A stretch of 64,000 bases of DNA, from assembly GCF_030580955.1 (NCBI RefSeq), contig NZ_JAUQON010000003.1, positions 186,001-250,000 on the forward strand, read 5' to 3'. The position numbers were made by a program, and so were the translations under genes. Positions 36,559-44,110 of this stretch are shown piece after piece; position 1 is the stretch's first letter; each line of letters starts with the position of its first letter. A model generated the notes under the pieces. That model was not told the DNA's origin and made no database searches. It saw only the letters and a program-made list of their open reading frames with translations. The DNA comes from Hymenobacter convexus. Its GTDB lineage: Bacteria; Bacteroidota; Bacteroidia; Cytophagales; Hymenobacteraceae.

Positions 36559-36563
36559 ATTTG
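36556..36563 (+). promoter_or_regulatory. -7 box of the esterase gene
   Basis: TAAATTTG matches TAnnTTTG exactly and overlaps the recQ stop codon (36556-36558). The ATG is 25 bases downstream. Confidence 0.55.
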
Positions 36564-36588
36564 CCGGCCCACCACTCCGGCAATTCTG

Positions 36589-37485
36589 ATGGCTTTCATT
36601 CAATGGCTGGCCGCGCTGCCCCTCGCGCTGGGCTTGTTGCGAGCCGACGACAGCCCGGCCCCCGCCACCCCCGGCCGCATCGAGCACCTGGCCGATTTCC
36701 CTTCCCAATTCGTGCAAGCCCGCCACGTGGACGTGTGGCTGCCGGCGGGCTACCCGCAGCCGGGCACGCGCTACGCCGTGGTGTACATGCAGGACGGCCA
36801 GAACCTGTTCGACCCCAAGAATGCTTACGGCGGCGTGGCCTGGGAGGTGGATAGCACGGTGGCCGCGCTGGGCCCCAAGCTGCGGCCGTGCATCGTGGTG
36901 GGCATCTGGAACACGGCGCGGCGCTTTCCGGAGTACACCCCGGCCGGGCCGTATGCGGCGCTGCCGCCGGCCACGCGTGCCCGGTTGGAACAGGCCCAGC
37001 CCATCCGGCCCCTGTCTGATGAGTATCTGAAATTCCTGGTGCAGGAGCTGAAGCCCTACGTGGACCAGCATTTCCAGACCTCGCCCAAGCGCGCCGACAC
37101 CTTCGTGGCCGGCTCCAGCATGGGCGGGTTGATTTCGCTGTACGCCGCCCTGGAATACCCGAAAGTATTCGGCGGCGCGGCCTGCTTCTCCACGCACTGG
37201 CCGCTGAGCCTGCAGGAAAACACGCCGGCTTTCACCACGGCCATGGTGCAGTATTTGGGCCAGAAACTGCCGCGCCGCCACCAGCCCCGGCTCTATTTCG
37301 ACCACGGCTCGGCCACGCTCGATGCCTGGTATGCCCCGCACCAGGCACGCATCGACAGCGTGCTGCGCGCCCACCACTACAACGCCGCGCACTGGCGCAC
37401 GCGCAGCTTCCCCGGCGCGGCGCACAACGAGGCCGCTTGGAAAAAGCGCGTGCCGCTGGCACTGGAGTTTCTGCTGGGACCTTGA
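36589..37485 (+). CDS. Alpha/beta hydrolase of the esterase D (PF00756) type
   Basis: The protein has 298 residues. The N-terminus 'FIQWLAALPLALGLLRADD' is probably a signal peptide. The core follows esterase D/enterochelin esterase proteins: 'VDVWLPAGYPQPGTRYAVVY', 'MQDGQNLFDPKNAYGGVAWE', the nucleophile elbow 'VAGSSMGGLISLYAAL' with the central Ser, and a likely final His in 'FPGAAHNEAAWKKRVP'. It should cleave an ester or act as a siderophore or acyl-sugar esterase. It has its own promoter downstream of recQ and converges with a small membrane protein gene. Confidence 0.92.
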   Translation: MAFIQWLAALPLALGLLRADDSPAPATPGRIEHLADFPSQFVQARHVDVWLPAGYPQPGTRYAVVYMQDGQNLFDPKNAYGGVAWEVDSTVAALGPKLRPCIVVGIWNTARRFPEYTPAGPYAALPPATRARLEQAQPIRPLSDEYLKFLVQELKPYVDQHFQTSPKRADTFVAGSSMGGLISLYAALEYPKVFGGAACFSTHWPLSLQENTPAFTTAMVQYLGQKLPRRHQPRLYFDHGSATLDAWYAPHQARIDSVLRAHHYNAAHWRTRSFPGAAHNEAAWKKRVPLALEFLLGP

Positions 37486-37517
37486 TTTGGACTTTCTGCG
37501 CCGGGAAAGCTGCGCGC

Positions 37518-38021
37518 TTACTGGCTGCCTTGCTCTGCCTCTTGGGTAGCCAGTATTTCGGCAGCCCAGGGCAGCTGTCCGGTCCGGACCCAGTTGCGGT
37601 AAACGGTTTCGGTTTTATAGAGCCGCGCCGGCAGGGCCCTGGCCGCGAGAGAATCGGCAAAGTCCTGGCGCATGCCCAGCCGCACCACCCGCTGCTGCCG
37701 CGTGTCGAGGAACCCGTAGGTGCCGGGGTAGCCAAAGAAGAGGATGTAGCCCTTCACGTAGTTCACGGAATCGGCCGTGAAAGGGTCTGGGAATCCGGCC
37801 GGCTGGAAATTCCAGCCCTCGCAGCAATACGCGGTGATGAGTTCGTGGGGCTCGACGAGGGGCAGCCGCCACACGTCCGATTCCTTCATGGGTTCCTGAT
37901 AAAAGGAAGGTTTTTCTTCGGCCGTCCTTCCCTTGACAAGGAAGTAAAGCGGCAGAACCAGCACCACGGGCAGGAGCAGAACCAAAGCCTTGGCAAACTT
38001 TGCCCAACGAGTAGTGGCCAT
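37518..38021 (-). CDS. Single-helix membrane protein of unknown function
   Basis: The protein has 167 residues with a membrane helix at about 9-29 ('ALVLLLPVVLVLPLYFLV') and a periplasmic domain. A tail domain has 'VEPHELITAYCCEGWNFQP' and 'VNYVKGYILFFGYPGTYGFL', with two adjacent cysteines. No known family is recognised. It lies 96 bases downstream of the lipoprotein gene at 38117-38632 on the same strand and may be co-transcribed. The base composition is slightly less GC-rich than the surrounding genes. Confidence 0.65.
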   Translation of the reverse strand: MATTRWAKFAKALVLLLPVVLVLPLYFLVKGRTAEEKPSFYQEPMKESDVWRLPLVEPHELITAYCCEGWNFQPAGFPDPFTADSVNYVKGYILFFGYPGTYGFLDTRQQRVVRLGMRQDFADSLAARALPARLYKTETVYRNWVRTGQLPWAAEILATQEAEQGSQ

Positions 38022-38116
38022 GAGGAGTAGGTCGGAGCGTTAGGATTTTGGCTGAACGCGCCGAGCGCGCGTTTGAGCCATTTGAGCCAACGGATTGACT
38101 GGCTAAAAGCAACGAC

Positions 38117-38632
38117 TTACTTCGAGCGCGTGAGTGCCCAAAACGAGTCCATGCTTCGCCCCGAAAGCTTGGTGTACGGACAGTACTCCACGCCCTCATA
38201 TACCAAGCGCCGCCCGCTCCAAGAAATGGTATCCGTACGCACTCTGCTCATATTATCCGCAGGCATGAGTTTAAAGGTGCGGTACACCGTTTTCGAGATG
38301 ACTACCACTCGGCTTGGCCCGACGTAGTAGCGACCGGAATCGACCCGAACGCTTGGTTCGGTGGCGACAATAATTGTATCGTTTTCGCCGCGCGAGTGAT
38401 ACGAGGAAACCCGCAGAAAATTACCGTGGCTCCGAAAGCAGAGCAAGGGAAAGTCGGCATACTGGATTCCCTTCAATTCCGCATCGTGGGGAAAGGGGCG
38501 CACCCACGCAATGGTGCGCGGCGCCCAGATGGTGTTGGCCAGCGCCGGCTTCGGTTGCTCCACGGGTGGTGCGTGGCTACAACTGACGACGCCAACGGAA
38601 AGCGCGACTAGAAAGAATCGTTTGGCAAGCAT
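38117..38632 (-). CDS. Small lipoprotein of unknown function
   Basis: The protein has 171 residues. A short lipoprotein signal ends at Cys18 ('VGVVSC'). The mature part is a beta-rich domain ('FRSHGNFLRVSSYHSRGEND', 'DSGRYYVGPSRVVVISKTVY', 'VYEGVEYCPYTKL') without a recognised family. The base composition is visibly less GC-rich than most of the window, with AT-rich codons, which suggests later arrival or relaxed selection. It could share a transcript with the small membrane protein behind it. Confidence 0.68.
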   Translation of the reverse strand: MLAKRFFLVALSVGVVSCSHAPPVEQPKPALANTIWAPRTIAWVRPFPHDAELKGIQYADFPLLCFRSHGNFLRVSSYHSRGENDTIIVATEPSVRVDSGRYYVGPSRVVVISKTVYRTFKLMPADNMSRVRTDTISWSGRRLVYEGVEYCPYTKLSGRSMDSFWALTRSK

Positions 38633-38734
38633 AATCGGCGCTTTAGTGTTCTCGCAAACGGCGCTTTCACCCGAAAAAGCCGGTCATATCCCGAATACTC
38701 AAGGCATGACCGGCTTTTCTCTTGGAGGCCCGGC

Positions 38735-39040
38735 TTACTTGCCCTCCGCCGCGTAGGCCTGGTAGCCGCCGAGCAGGTTGCGCACGTTGGTGAAGCCCTG
38801 CTGGGTGAGGAAAGCTTTGGCCTGGCCCGAGCGGGCGCCGCTTTTGCAGTGCACGATAATTTCCTGGTTTTTCCACTCGTCGAGGTCGTCGAGCTTGTCG
38901 GGCAGGGTGCCGAGGGGGATGTTCTGGGTGCCGTCCATGCGGGCTTCGTCGTGCTCCCAGGGCTCGCGCACGTCGATGATGGTGAGGTTTTCGCCAGCTT
39001 GCTGGCGCTGGCGGAGTTCGGTGGGGGTGATGTCGGCCAT
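38735..39040 (-). CDS. Single-domain rhodanese-like protein
   Basis: Read from the ATG at 39040 the protein has 101 residues, typical of a single rhodanese domain (GlpE/PspE-like); a longer frame to 39187 crosses the promoter and leader. 'LTIIDVREPWEHDEARMDGT' and the active-site loop 'IVHCKSGARSGQAKAFL' with catalytic Cys are clear; the six-residue loop CKSGAR fits sulfur transfer. It should act in the cytoplasm on a sulfur donor. Promoter box TACTTTCG is at 39085-39092. Its leader holds C/A-rich repeats shared with the divergent endonuclease gene. Confidence 0.92.
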   Translation of the reverse strand: MADITPTELRQRQQAGENLTIIDVREPWEHDEARMDGTQNIPLGTLPDKLDDLDEWKNQEIIVHCKSGARSGQAKAFLTQQGFTNVRNLLGGYQAYAAEGK

Positions 39041-39084
39041 GGGTTTGGAGACTTGGGGTCTTGGGGCTTGGGGACTTGATGGGG

Positions 39085-39092
39085 CGAAAGTA
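39085..39092 (-). promoter_or_regulatory. -7 box of the rhodanese gene
   Basis: TACTTTCG on the minus strand lies 44 bases before the ATG at 39040, one mismatch from TAnnTTTG. Confidence 0.5.
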
Positions 39093-39151
39093 AGCCGAAC
39101 GTTTCTTGATTTCGTAACGGGCACACCGCCGCGGGCATGCAGCCGAATGGT

Positions 39152-39159
39152 TACCTTTG
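39152..39159 (+). promoter_or_regulatory. -7 box of the secreted endonuclease gene
   Basis: TACCTTTG is an exact TAnnTTTG, giving a leader of about 80 bases up to the ATG at 39248. Confidence 0.6.
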
Positions 39160-39247
39160 ATGCCCTGTTTCTTATTCTCATTCTCACCCCCGTTTCTCAT
39201 TCCCACCCAAGTTCCCAAGTTTCTAAGACCCCAAGTCCCCTTTTCCC

Positions 39248-41584
39248 ATGAAACACCTTTTCACTTCGTGCCTGCTGGTGCTCGGGCTGGTTCCGGCCGC
39301 GCTGCAGGCCCAAACGGCGCCGGCCATGCCCCCGGCCGCGCCCACCAACCTGAGCGGCGTGGCCCTGCGCGACTGGTACCGCACCAACTGGTACGACGGC
39401 AAGCGCGTGGAGCTGAGCTACGCCACGGCCCGCGGCAAAATGTATAACTACGCCGACAACTACAACAATCTGGTGACTTGCGTGTACTCGGGCTACCAGG
39501 AAACCGTGCCCTACAGCACCACCAATACCAGCACCACCGTGGTGAGCCGCATCAACTGCGAGCACACCGTACCGCAGTCATGGTTCAACCAGACGGTGCG
39601 CATGCGCTCCGACATGCACCACCTCTACCCCACCTACGACACCTGGAACAACCTGCGCGGCTCGGACCCCTACGCCGAAATCCCCGACGCCACCACCCAG
39701 ACCTGGATGCGCCTGCTGGTGAGCCAGAACACCATTCCGACCGCCAACCTGGCCGAGTGGAGCGAGGACACCAACACCCAGTTTGAGCCCCGCGAAGACC
39801 ACAAGGGCAACGTGGCCCGCTCCGTGTTCTATTTCTACACGATGCACGCCAATCAGCCCGACCTGATTGCGACCGGCCACAACAGCATCAGCTCGATAGC
39901 CGACATTAACACCCTCTACGCCTGGCACCTGGCCGACCCGGTCGACGCCCACGAGATTGAGCGCAACCGCCGCGTGGCCATCAGCCAGGGCAACTACAAC
40001 CCCTACATCGAGCACCCCGAAACCGTGGCCACCGCCTGGGGCCTGACGCCGCCCGGCCCGGTGTTCAGCTTCGCCACGGCCGCCGGCACCATCGCCGAAG
40101 GCAACGCCGGCACCAGCACCTACACCTTCACCCTGAACCTGGCGCCCGCCGCCACCGCGGCCACCACCGTGCAGGTGAACCTGGACGCTACCAACTCGAC
40201 CGCCACCAACGGCACCGACTTCGCTTTCACTTCGCCCGCTACCGTGACCTTCCCGGCCGGCAGCACCTCCCAAACGGTGACCCTGACCGTGACCGGCGAC
40301 ACCCAGCCCGAGGCCGACGAAACCGTGGTGCTCACCCTCACCAACCCCAGCACCGGCAACAGCGTGGGCTCGCCCGGCACCCACACGCTCACCATCACCA
40401 ACGACGACGGCCCCGCGCCCACCATCAGCTTTGCGGCGGCCACGGGCAGCATTACCGAAGGCAACGCCGGTACCAGCACCTACACCGCCACCGTGACGGC
40501 CAGCGGCACACTGCCCACGGGCACCTTCACCGTGCCGGTGAGCGTGGACGCGGCCAACAGCACCGCCACCTCGCCGTCGGACTACACCCTTAATACCACC
40601 AGCCTCACGTTCAGCGCCACGGCCCTCACCCAAACCATTACGGTGACCGTGAACGGCGACGCCACCTACGAGCCCAACGAAACCGTGCGCCTGCGCCTGG
40701 GCACGCCCTCCAATGCCACCATCATTGTGGGCCAGCCCAGCACGCACACGCTCACCATTCTCAACGACGACGCGGCCCCGGCCGGCGCGCCCTGCACCAA
40801 GCCCTACTTCTCGCAGTACGTGGAGTCGAACGTGGGCAACACCAAGGTGCTGGAGATTTATAACCCCACGCTGAGCCCCATGTCGCTGGCCGGCAAAAGC
40901 GTGGTGCTCTACGCCAACGGCGCCACCACCCCCACCACCACCCAGGCCCTGACCGGTACCATCGCCCCCGGCGACGTGTACGTGATTGCCAATACCGGCG
41001 TGACCGATGCCGGCGTGGCCGCCCAAACCGACCTGCAAAGCGGCGTGGCCTTCTTCAACGGCGACGACGCCATTGCCTTGTTCGACGGCACCGACACCCT
41101 AGACGTCATCGGCGTCATCGGCCAGCGCCCCACCGAGTGGACCGTGCCCAACGGCTCGACCCTGAACAACACCCTCGTGCGTCAGCCCACCGTCAGCCAG
41201 GGCGGCCGCTGGAACGGCCCCAACGGCAGCGCCACCTGGAGCGCCGGCGGCGTCGACAACTACGCCGGTGTGGGCTCCTACGCCAGCACCGCCTGCTTCA
41301 TTCCTACGGCCAGCCGCGCCGCTTCGGTGGTGCGCTACGGCCTCGAAGTGTACCCCAACCCCGCTTCCGAAACCGCGACGGTGCGCTTGCTGGGTCAGTC
41401 ATCGGCCCACCCGGCCTCCATCGAAGTGCTTGACGTGATGGGCCGTTCCGTGCGCTGGCGCACGGCCCAGCTTGGCGCGGCCAGCGAAGTGCCGCTGGAC
41501 CTGCGCGGCCTGACCGCCGGCGTCTACGTCGTGCGCGTGCTCTGCGAAACGGTGACCTACACCGGCCGCGTGGTGGTGCGCTAA
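39248..41584 (+). CDS. Secreted endonuclease I with Calx-beta, lamin-tail and T9SS sorting domains
   Basis: The 778-residue protein has a signal peptide (1-21) and an endonuclease I domain (about 35-270) with the His-Asn metal site: 'INCEHTVPQSWFNQT' and 'SDMHHLYPTYDTWNNLRGSD'. Two Calx-beta domains follow (about 272-385 and 388-510, each with 'AEGNAGTSTYTFT'-like and 'EADETVVL'/'EPNETVRL' strands), then a lamin-tail domain (about 515-665, 'NTKVLEIYNPTLSPMSLAGK'), and a C-terminal type A sorting domain (about 700-778, 'LEVYPNPASETATVRLLG'). It should be exported by the type IX system and cleave extracellular DNA, with the other domains binding or stabilising on the surface. Confidence 0.94.
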   Translation: MKHLFTSCLLVLGLVPAALQAQTAPAMPPAAPTNLSGVALRDWYRTNWYDGKRVELSYATARGKMYNYADNYNNLVTCVYSGYQETVPYSTTNTSTTVVSRINCEHTVPQSWFNQTVRMRSDMHHLYPTYDTWNNLRGSDPYAEIPDATTQTWMRLLVSQNTIPTANLAEWSEDTNTQFEPREDHKGNVARSVFYFYTMHANQPDLIATGHNSISSIADINTLYAWHLADPVDAHEIERNRRVAISQGNYNPYIEHPETVATAWGLTPPGPVFSFATAAGTIAEGNAGTSTYTFTLNLAPAATAATTVQVNLDATNSTATNGTDFAFTSPATVTFPAGSTSQTVTLTVTGDTQPEADETVVLTLTNPSTGNSVGSPGTHTLTITNDDGPAPTISFAAATGSITEGNAGTSTYTATVTASGTLPTGTFTVPVSVDAANSTATSPSDYTLNTTSLTFSATALTQTITVTVNGDATYEPNETVRLRLGTPSNATIIVGQPSTHTLTILNDDAAPAGAPCTKPYFSQYVESNVGNTKVLEIYNPTLSPMSLAGKSVVLYANGATTPTTTQALTGTIAPGDVYVIANTGVTDAGVAAQTDLQSGVAFFNGDDAIALFDGTDTLDVIGVIGQRPTEWTVPNGSTLNNTLVRQPTVSQGGRWNGPNGSATWSAGGVDNYAGVGSYASTACFIPTASRAASVVRYGLEVYPNPASETATVRLLGQSSAHPASIEVLDVMGRSVRWRTAQLGAASEVPLDLRGLTAGVYVVRVLCETVTYTGRVVVR

Positions 41585-41601
41585 GGCCTCCTCATGTATG
41601 T

Positions 41602-41637
41602 AAAAAGCCCCTGACCTTCCGGTCAGGGGCTTTTTTT
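41602..41637. terminator. Hairpin terminator after the endonuclease gene
   Basis: AAAAAGCCCCTGACC and GGTCAGGGGCTTTTT form a 15-base stem with a TTCC loop and flanking A and T runs on both strands. Confidence 0.9.
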
Positions 41638-41724
41638 GTGCTTGCGCTCAGCCAGGAAGCCCAGAATGTATTCCGGGCAGACCGCGGCTTCGCTGAGTGC
41701 CTACCGGACGGTTTATGGCGGGCT

Positions 41725-42000
41725 TTATGCCAGAATATCGGCGTAATCGGCGTGGTGGCGCTTCACGAAGCCGGCCATGAACTTGCAGGTGGTTTTTACT
41801 TTCAGGTGTTCCTGGCGGGCGAAATCCAGGCCGGCGCGGGCCAGCTCTTCGGCCACGCCCTGGCCGCGCAGGCCTTCGTCGACGAAGGTGTGGGTGAAGT
41901 CGATGACGCCGTCTTCGGGGCGGGCGTAGGCGAGCTCGGCGGTGAAGCCGTCGCGGGTGGTGGTGAATTCCTGGTCGGCGGCGTGGTGCGTAATGGCCAT
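41725..42000 (-). CDS. Small GNAT-type N-acetyltransferase (PF14542-like)
   Basis: The protein has 91 residues, as in the minimal YjdJ/GCN5-related family. The acetyl-CoA loop is in 'TFVDEGLRGQGVAEELARAG' and 'LDFARQEHLKVKTTCKFMAG' is the adjacent helix-strand; 'FVKRHHADYADIL' ends the domain. It acetylates an unknown amine in the cytoplasm. It stands alone between a convergent endonuclease gene and a divergent gene for an acidic protein. Confidence 0.9.
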   Translation of the reverse strand: MAITHHAADQEFTTTRDGFTAELAYARPEDGVIDFTHTFVDEGLRGQGVAEELARAGLDFARQEHLKVKTTCKFMAGFVKRHHADYADILA

Positions 42001-42129
42001 GTAAGCAGCGGGTGAGGGGTGGAAATAGCGGCCCTTGGGCCGGAAAGTGAACGGCAGCGGCTGGTTTGCGTACAGCAGGGAAAGACGGGCCCGGCCCGTT
42101 TGGTTTTATTCTTACCCTTCTTCTTTCCC

Positions 42130-42603
42130 ATGGATACGCAAAACCCTCCCCTGCCGCCGGAAAACGACTTTCGCCCCGAAGACCAGCAGGACCGCGCCGC
42201 CGCCGCCCGCCCCAACCCGAACGACCCGGCCGTGAACGCGGCCAGCCCCAACTACGGCGAGTTTGGCGGTGTGCCTGCCTCCGGGCCCATGGCCGCTACA
42301 TACGATGCTCCCGCCAACACCACGGCCCCCGGCCGCAGCGGCGCCAACGACAACCCTGACGAGTTCAGCGAGTTCCGCGACCGGGAGAAGGACGCTGAAA
42401 ATGCGCCCACTCGCCCCGAAGACCAGCCCGGCCACGTGGAGCAGAACCAAGCCCCCGACCTCGTGCGGGCCACCCAGGGCGAGGAAGATGACATTCAGCG
42501 CAAGGCCTGGGCCATCGATGACCCGCGCTACGCCGGCGGCGGCACCCACAACACCCGCGAAGAGCCCGCCGACGCCAAGTACCCGGCCAACGACGACGAG
42601 TAG
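42130..42603 (+). CDS. Acidic intrinsically disordered protein 1
   Basis: The protein has 157 residues from the ATG at 42130; the extra residues of a start at 42019 have no coding character. It has no hydrophobic core, is rich in Pro, Asn, Asp, Glu, Ala and Gly ('DFRPEDQQDRAAAARPNPND', 'FSEFRDREKDAENAPTRPED', 'REEPADAKYPANDDE') and is likely unfolded. A weak repeat of 'RPEDQQ'/'RPEDQP' is visible. No family is known to me. It is followed after 30 bases by a second acidic protein, so the two probably form one operon. Confidence 0.72.
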   Translation: MDTQNPPLPPENDFRPEDQQDRAAAARPNPNDPAVNAASPNYGEFGGVPASGPMAATYDAPANTTAPGRSGANDNPDEFSEFRDREKDAENAPTRPEDQPGHVEQNQAPDLVRATQGEEDDIQRKAWAIDDPRYAGGGTHNTREEPADAKYPANDDE

Positions 42604-42633
42604 GTCCTGGCTTTCACTTTAGTAAATCACCCC

Positions 42634-42912
42634 ATGTCGCCCGACAACCCCAACACCTTCAACGAAGAGGACAACGCCGAAGACGGCGCCTCGACGCCCA
42701 TGCTCAACGCCGAAACCTACGGCCAGCAGCTCGACGATAACAACGCCTCCGGCCAGGAAAAGGCCGACGAGATGGATGACTCGCTGCGCTCCGACACGCA
42801 GGAGATGAACCAGACTGGCCCCGCCCCGGCGTCTGACGAAAACCTGCCCCGCGAGCTCACCAACCCCAGCGACCGGGCCTTCACCCTGCCCGAAGAGCAA
42901 GGGCCTAACTAA
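42634..42912 (+). CDS. Acidic intrinsically disordered protein 2
   Basis: The protein has 92 residues, is highly acidic and rich in Asn, Gln, Asp and Glu ('NPNTFNEEDNAEDGASTPML', 'DDNNASGQEKADEMDDSLRS'), and lacks hydrophobic stretches. It lies 30 bases after a similar protein and ends in a strong terminator. Such proteins may act as hydration or stress protectants, but this is a guess. No homologue is recognised. Confidence 0.7.
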   Translation: MSPDNPNTFNEEDNAEDGASTPMLNAETYGQQLDDNNASGQEKADEMDDSLRSDTQEMNQTGPAPASDENLPRELTNPSDRAFTLPEEQGPN

Positions 42913-42935
42913 GCCGGCACGGTTCCCGACCCTTC

Positions 42936-42971
42936 CAACAAGGCCTCCATCGTGCGATGGAGGCCTTGTTG
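42936..42971 (+). terminator. Strong hairpin terminator after the acidic pair
   Basis: CAACAAGGCCTCCATC and GATGGAGGCCTTGTTG are perfect 16-base arms around GTGC. The 3' T run is short. Confidence 0.78.
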
Positions 42972-43134
42972 CGTTTACGGGCGTCGCAACCGGCTTTGGG
43001 AGCCCTGCCGAAAGAACAGCCTGACTGAAAAGGACTCCAGGCCTTAAATAACCAATGCCGCCGGCAACAATCTAATTATTCCAATAATTAGTTAAGCATT
43101 TACTATATTACAATACTAAAATTTATTAATATTA

Positions 43135-43992
43135 ATGGCGCCGGATAGAAGCCTCAACATTATGTCTTACACCAAATGGCAAGCCTTCAAGCCCTTACCC
43201 GCACTGCAACACCTGGTAGAATACTACTGGGTGTTTGAGGCGGGGAGTGATGGGGAGGTAACGCGGCCCCAGATTGTGCTGCCCTCGCCCACCCCGGCGC
43301 TTTTTTTTGGCTATACTACCGCCGAGGCTTTCCCGGGCCAGGAGGCGTTGCTGGGCGGCACGGACGAAGCCTGGCTGTGCCGCCCGGTTTGCTACCAACG
43401 GCTGGAGCTGCAGTGTGCGCCGGGCACGGGGCTGCTGGGCATCACGTTTCTTCCCACGGGCTTTTACCAGCTGTTTGGCCTCTCGATGGCGCAGGCTTAC
43501 GCCGCCGGCCCGGCGCTGGCGGGCCGGGCCGGCGCCTTTGTGCGGGCGCTGGCCGCGGCGCTGGCGGGCGCCCCCACCGACACGGCCCGCGCCGGGGCCG
43601 CCGAAGCACTGCTGCTGGCCGAAACAGGCCCGGGCGAATGGCCCACAGCCCTGGAAACCCTGGCCGCCGGCGTGTTGCAGCGCCACGGCCAGGTGAGCGT
43701 AGATGCGCTGGCCACGGAAGCGCACCTGTGCCGGCGCCAGTTTGAGCGCCGGTTTCGGGAGGTGGTGGGGGTGGCGCCCAAGCTGTTTGCCGAAATCAGC
43801 CGCTTCCGCTACGTGGTGGAGCAGCTGAACGCCCAGCCGCTGGTGGACTGGCAGGATGTGACGCACGAATGCGGCTACTACGACCAGGCGCACCTAATCA
43901 GGGAGTTTCGCCGGTTTACGGGCGAGACACCGGCTTCCTTTCTGCAGCAGGGCCAGCACCTTGCGCCGGTGGCTTTTGAAGAAAGCGAATAG
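43135..43992 (+). CDS. AraC-family transcriptional regulator
   Basis: The protein has 285 residues (ATG at 43135; 43162 also possible). The N-terminal part (1-150, 'LPALQHLVEYYWVFEAGSDG', 'LGITFLPTGFYQLFGLSMAQ') is the DUF6597-type sensing domain frequent in Bacteroidota. The C-terminal AraC DNA-binding domain (about 175-275) shows both helix-turn-helix units: 'VSVDALATEAHLCRRQFERR' and 'DVTHECGYYDQAHLIREFRR', ending 'FTGETPASF'. The upstream region (43060-43134) is AT-rich and probably holds its promoter. The neighbouring TonB receptor gene converges with it, so a regulatory link is possible but not shown. Confidence 0.93.
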   Translation: MAPDRSLNIMSYTKWQAFKPLPALQHLVEYYWVFEAGSDGEVTRPQIVLPSPTPALFFGYTTAEAFPGQEALLGGTDEAWLCRPVCYQRLELQCAPGTGLLGITFLPTGFYQLFGLSMAQAYAAGPALAGRAGAFVRALAAALAGAPTDTARAGAAEALLLAETGPGEWPTALETLAAGVLQRHGQVSVDALATEAHLCRRQFERRFREVVGVAPKLFAEISRFRYVVEQLNAQPLVDWQDVTHECGYYDQAHLIREFRRFTGETPASFLQQGQHLAPVAFEESE

Positions 43993-44110
43993 CTTGTTGT
44001 ATGTGTGTGTTTGTGTATAAACACTTCGGATTCTTACCTGCCGTCAGTTAGCCGGCAGCACACGCTGCCCGCTATTTTTTGGGCCTTGTGCCGTTTTCAG
44101 CGGCGGCCCA

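Larger units (their letters stand above)
39048..39242. repeat. Inverted pair of CCCAAGT-type repeats in divergent leaders
   Basis: GAGACTTGGGGTCTTGGGGC and TTGGGGACTTGAT at 39048-39080 (rhodanese leader) are complementary in pattern to ACCCAAGTTCCCAAGT and TTTCTAAGACCCCAAGTCCCC at 39206-39241 (endonuclease leader). Both mRNAs thus begin with a similar leader built from CCCAAG(T/A) units just before the ATG. Confidence 0.7.

Noticed and set aside
39578..41038. A 486-residue minus-strand frame opposite the endonuclease
   Set aside because: Val/Gly/His-rich shadow of the Calx-beta repeats, with no start signal.
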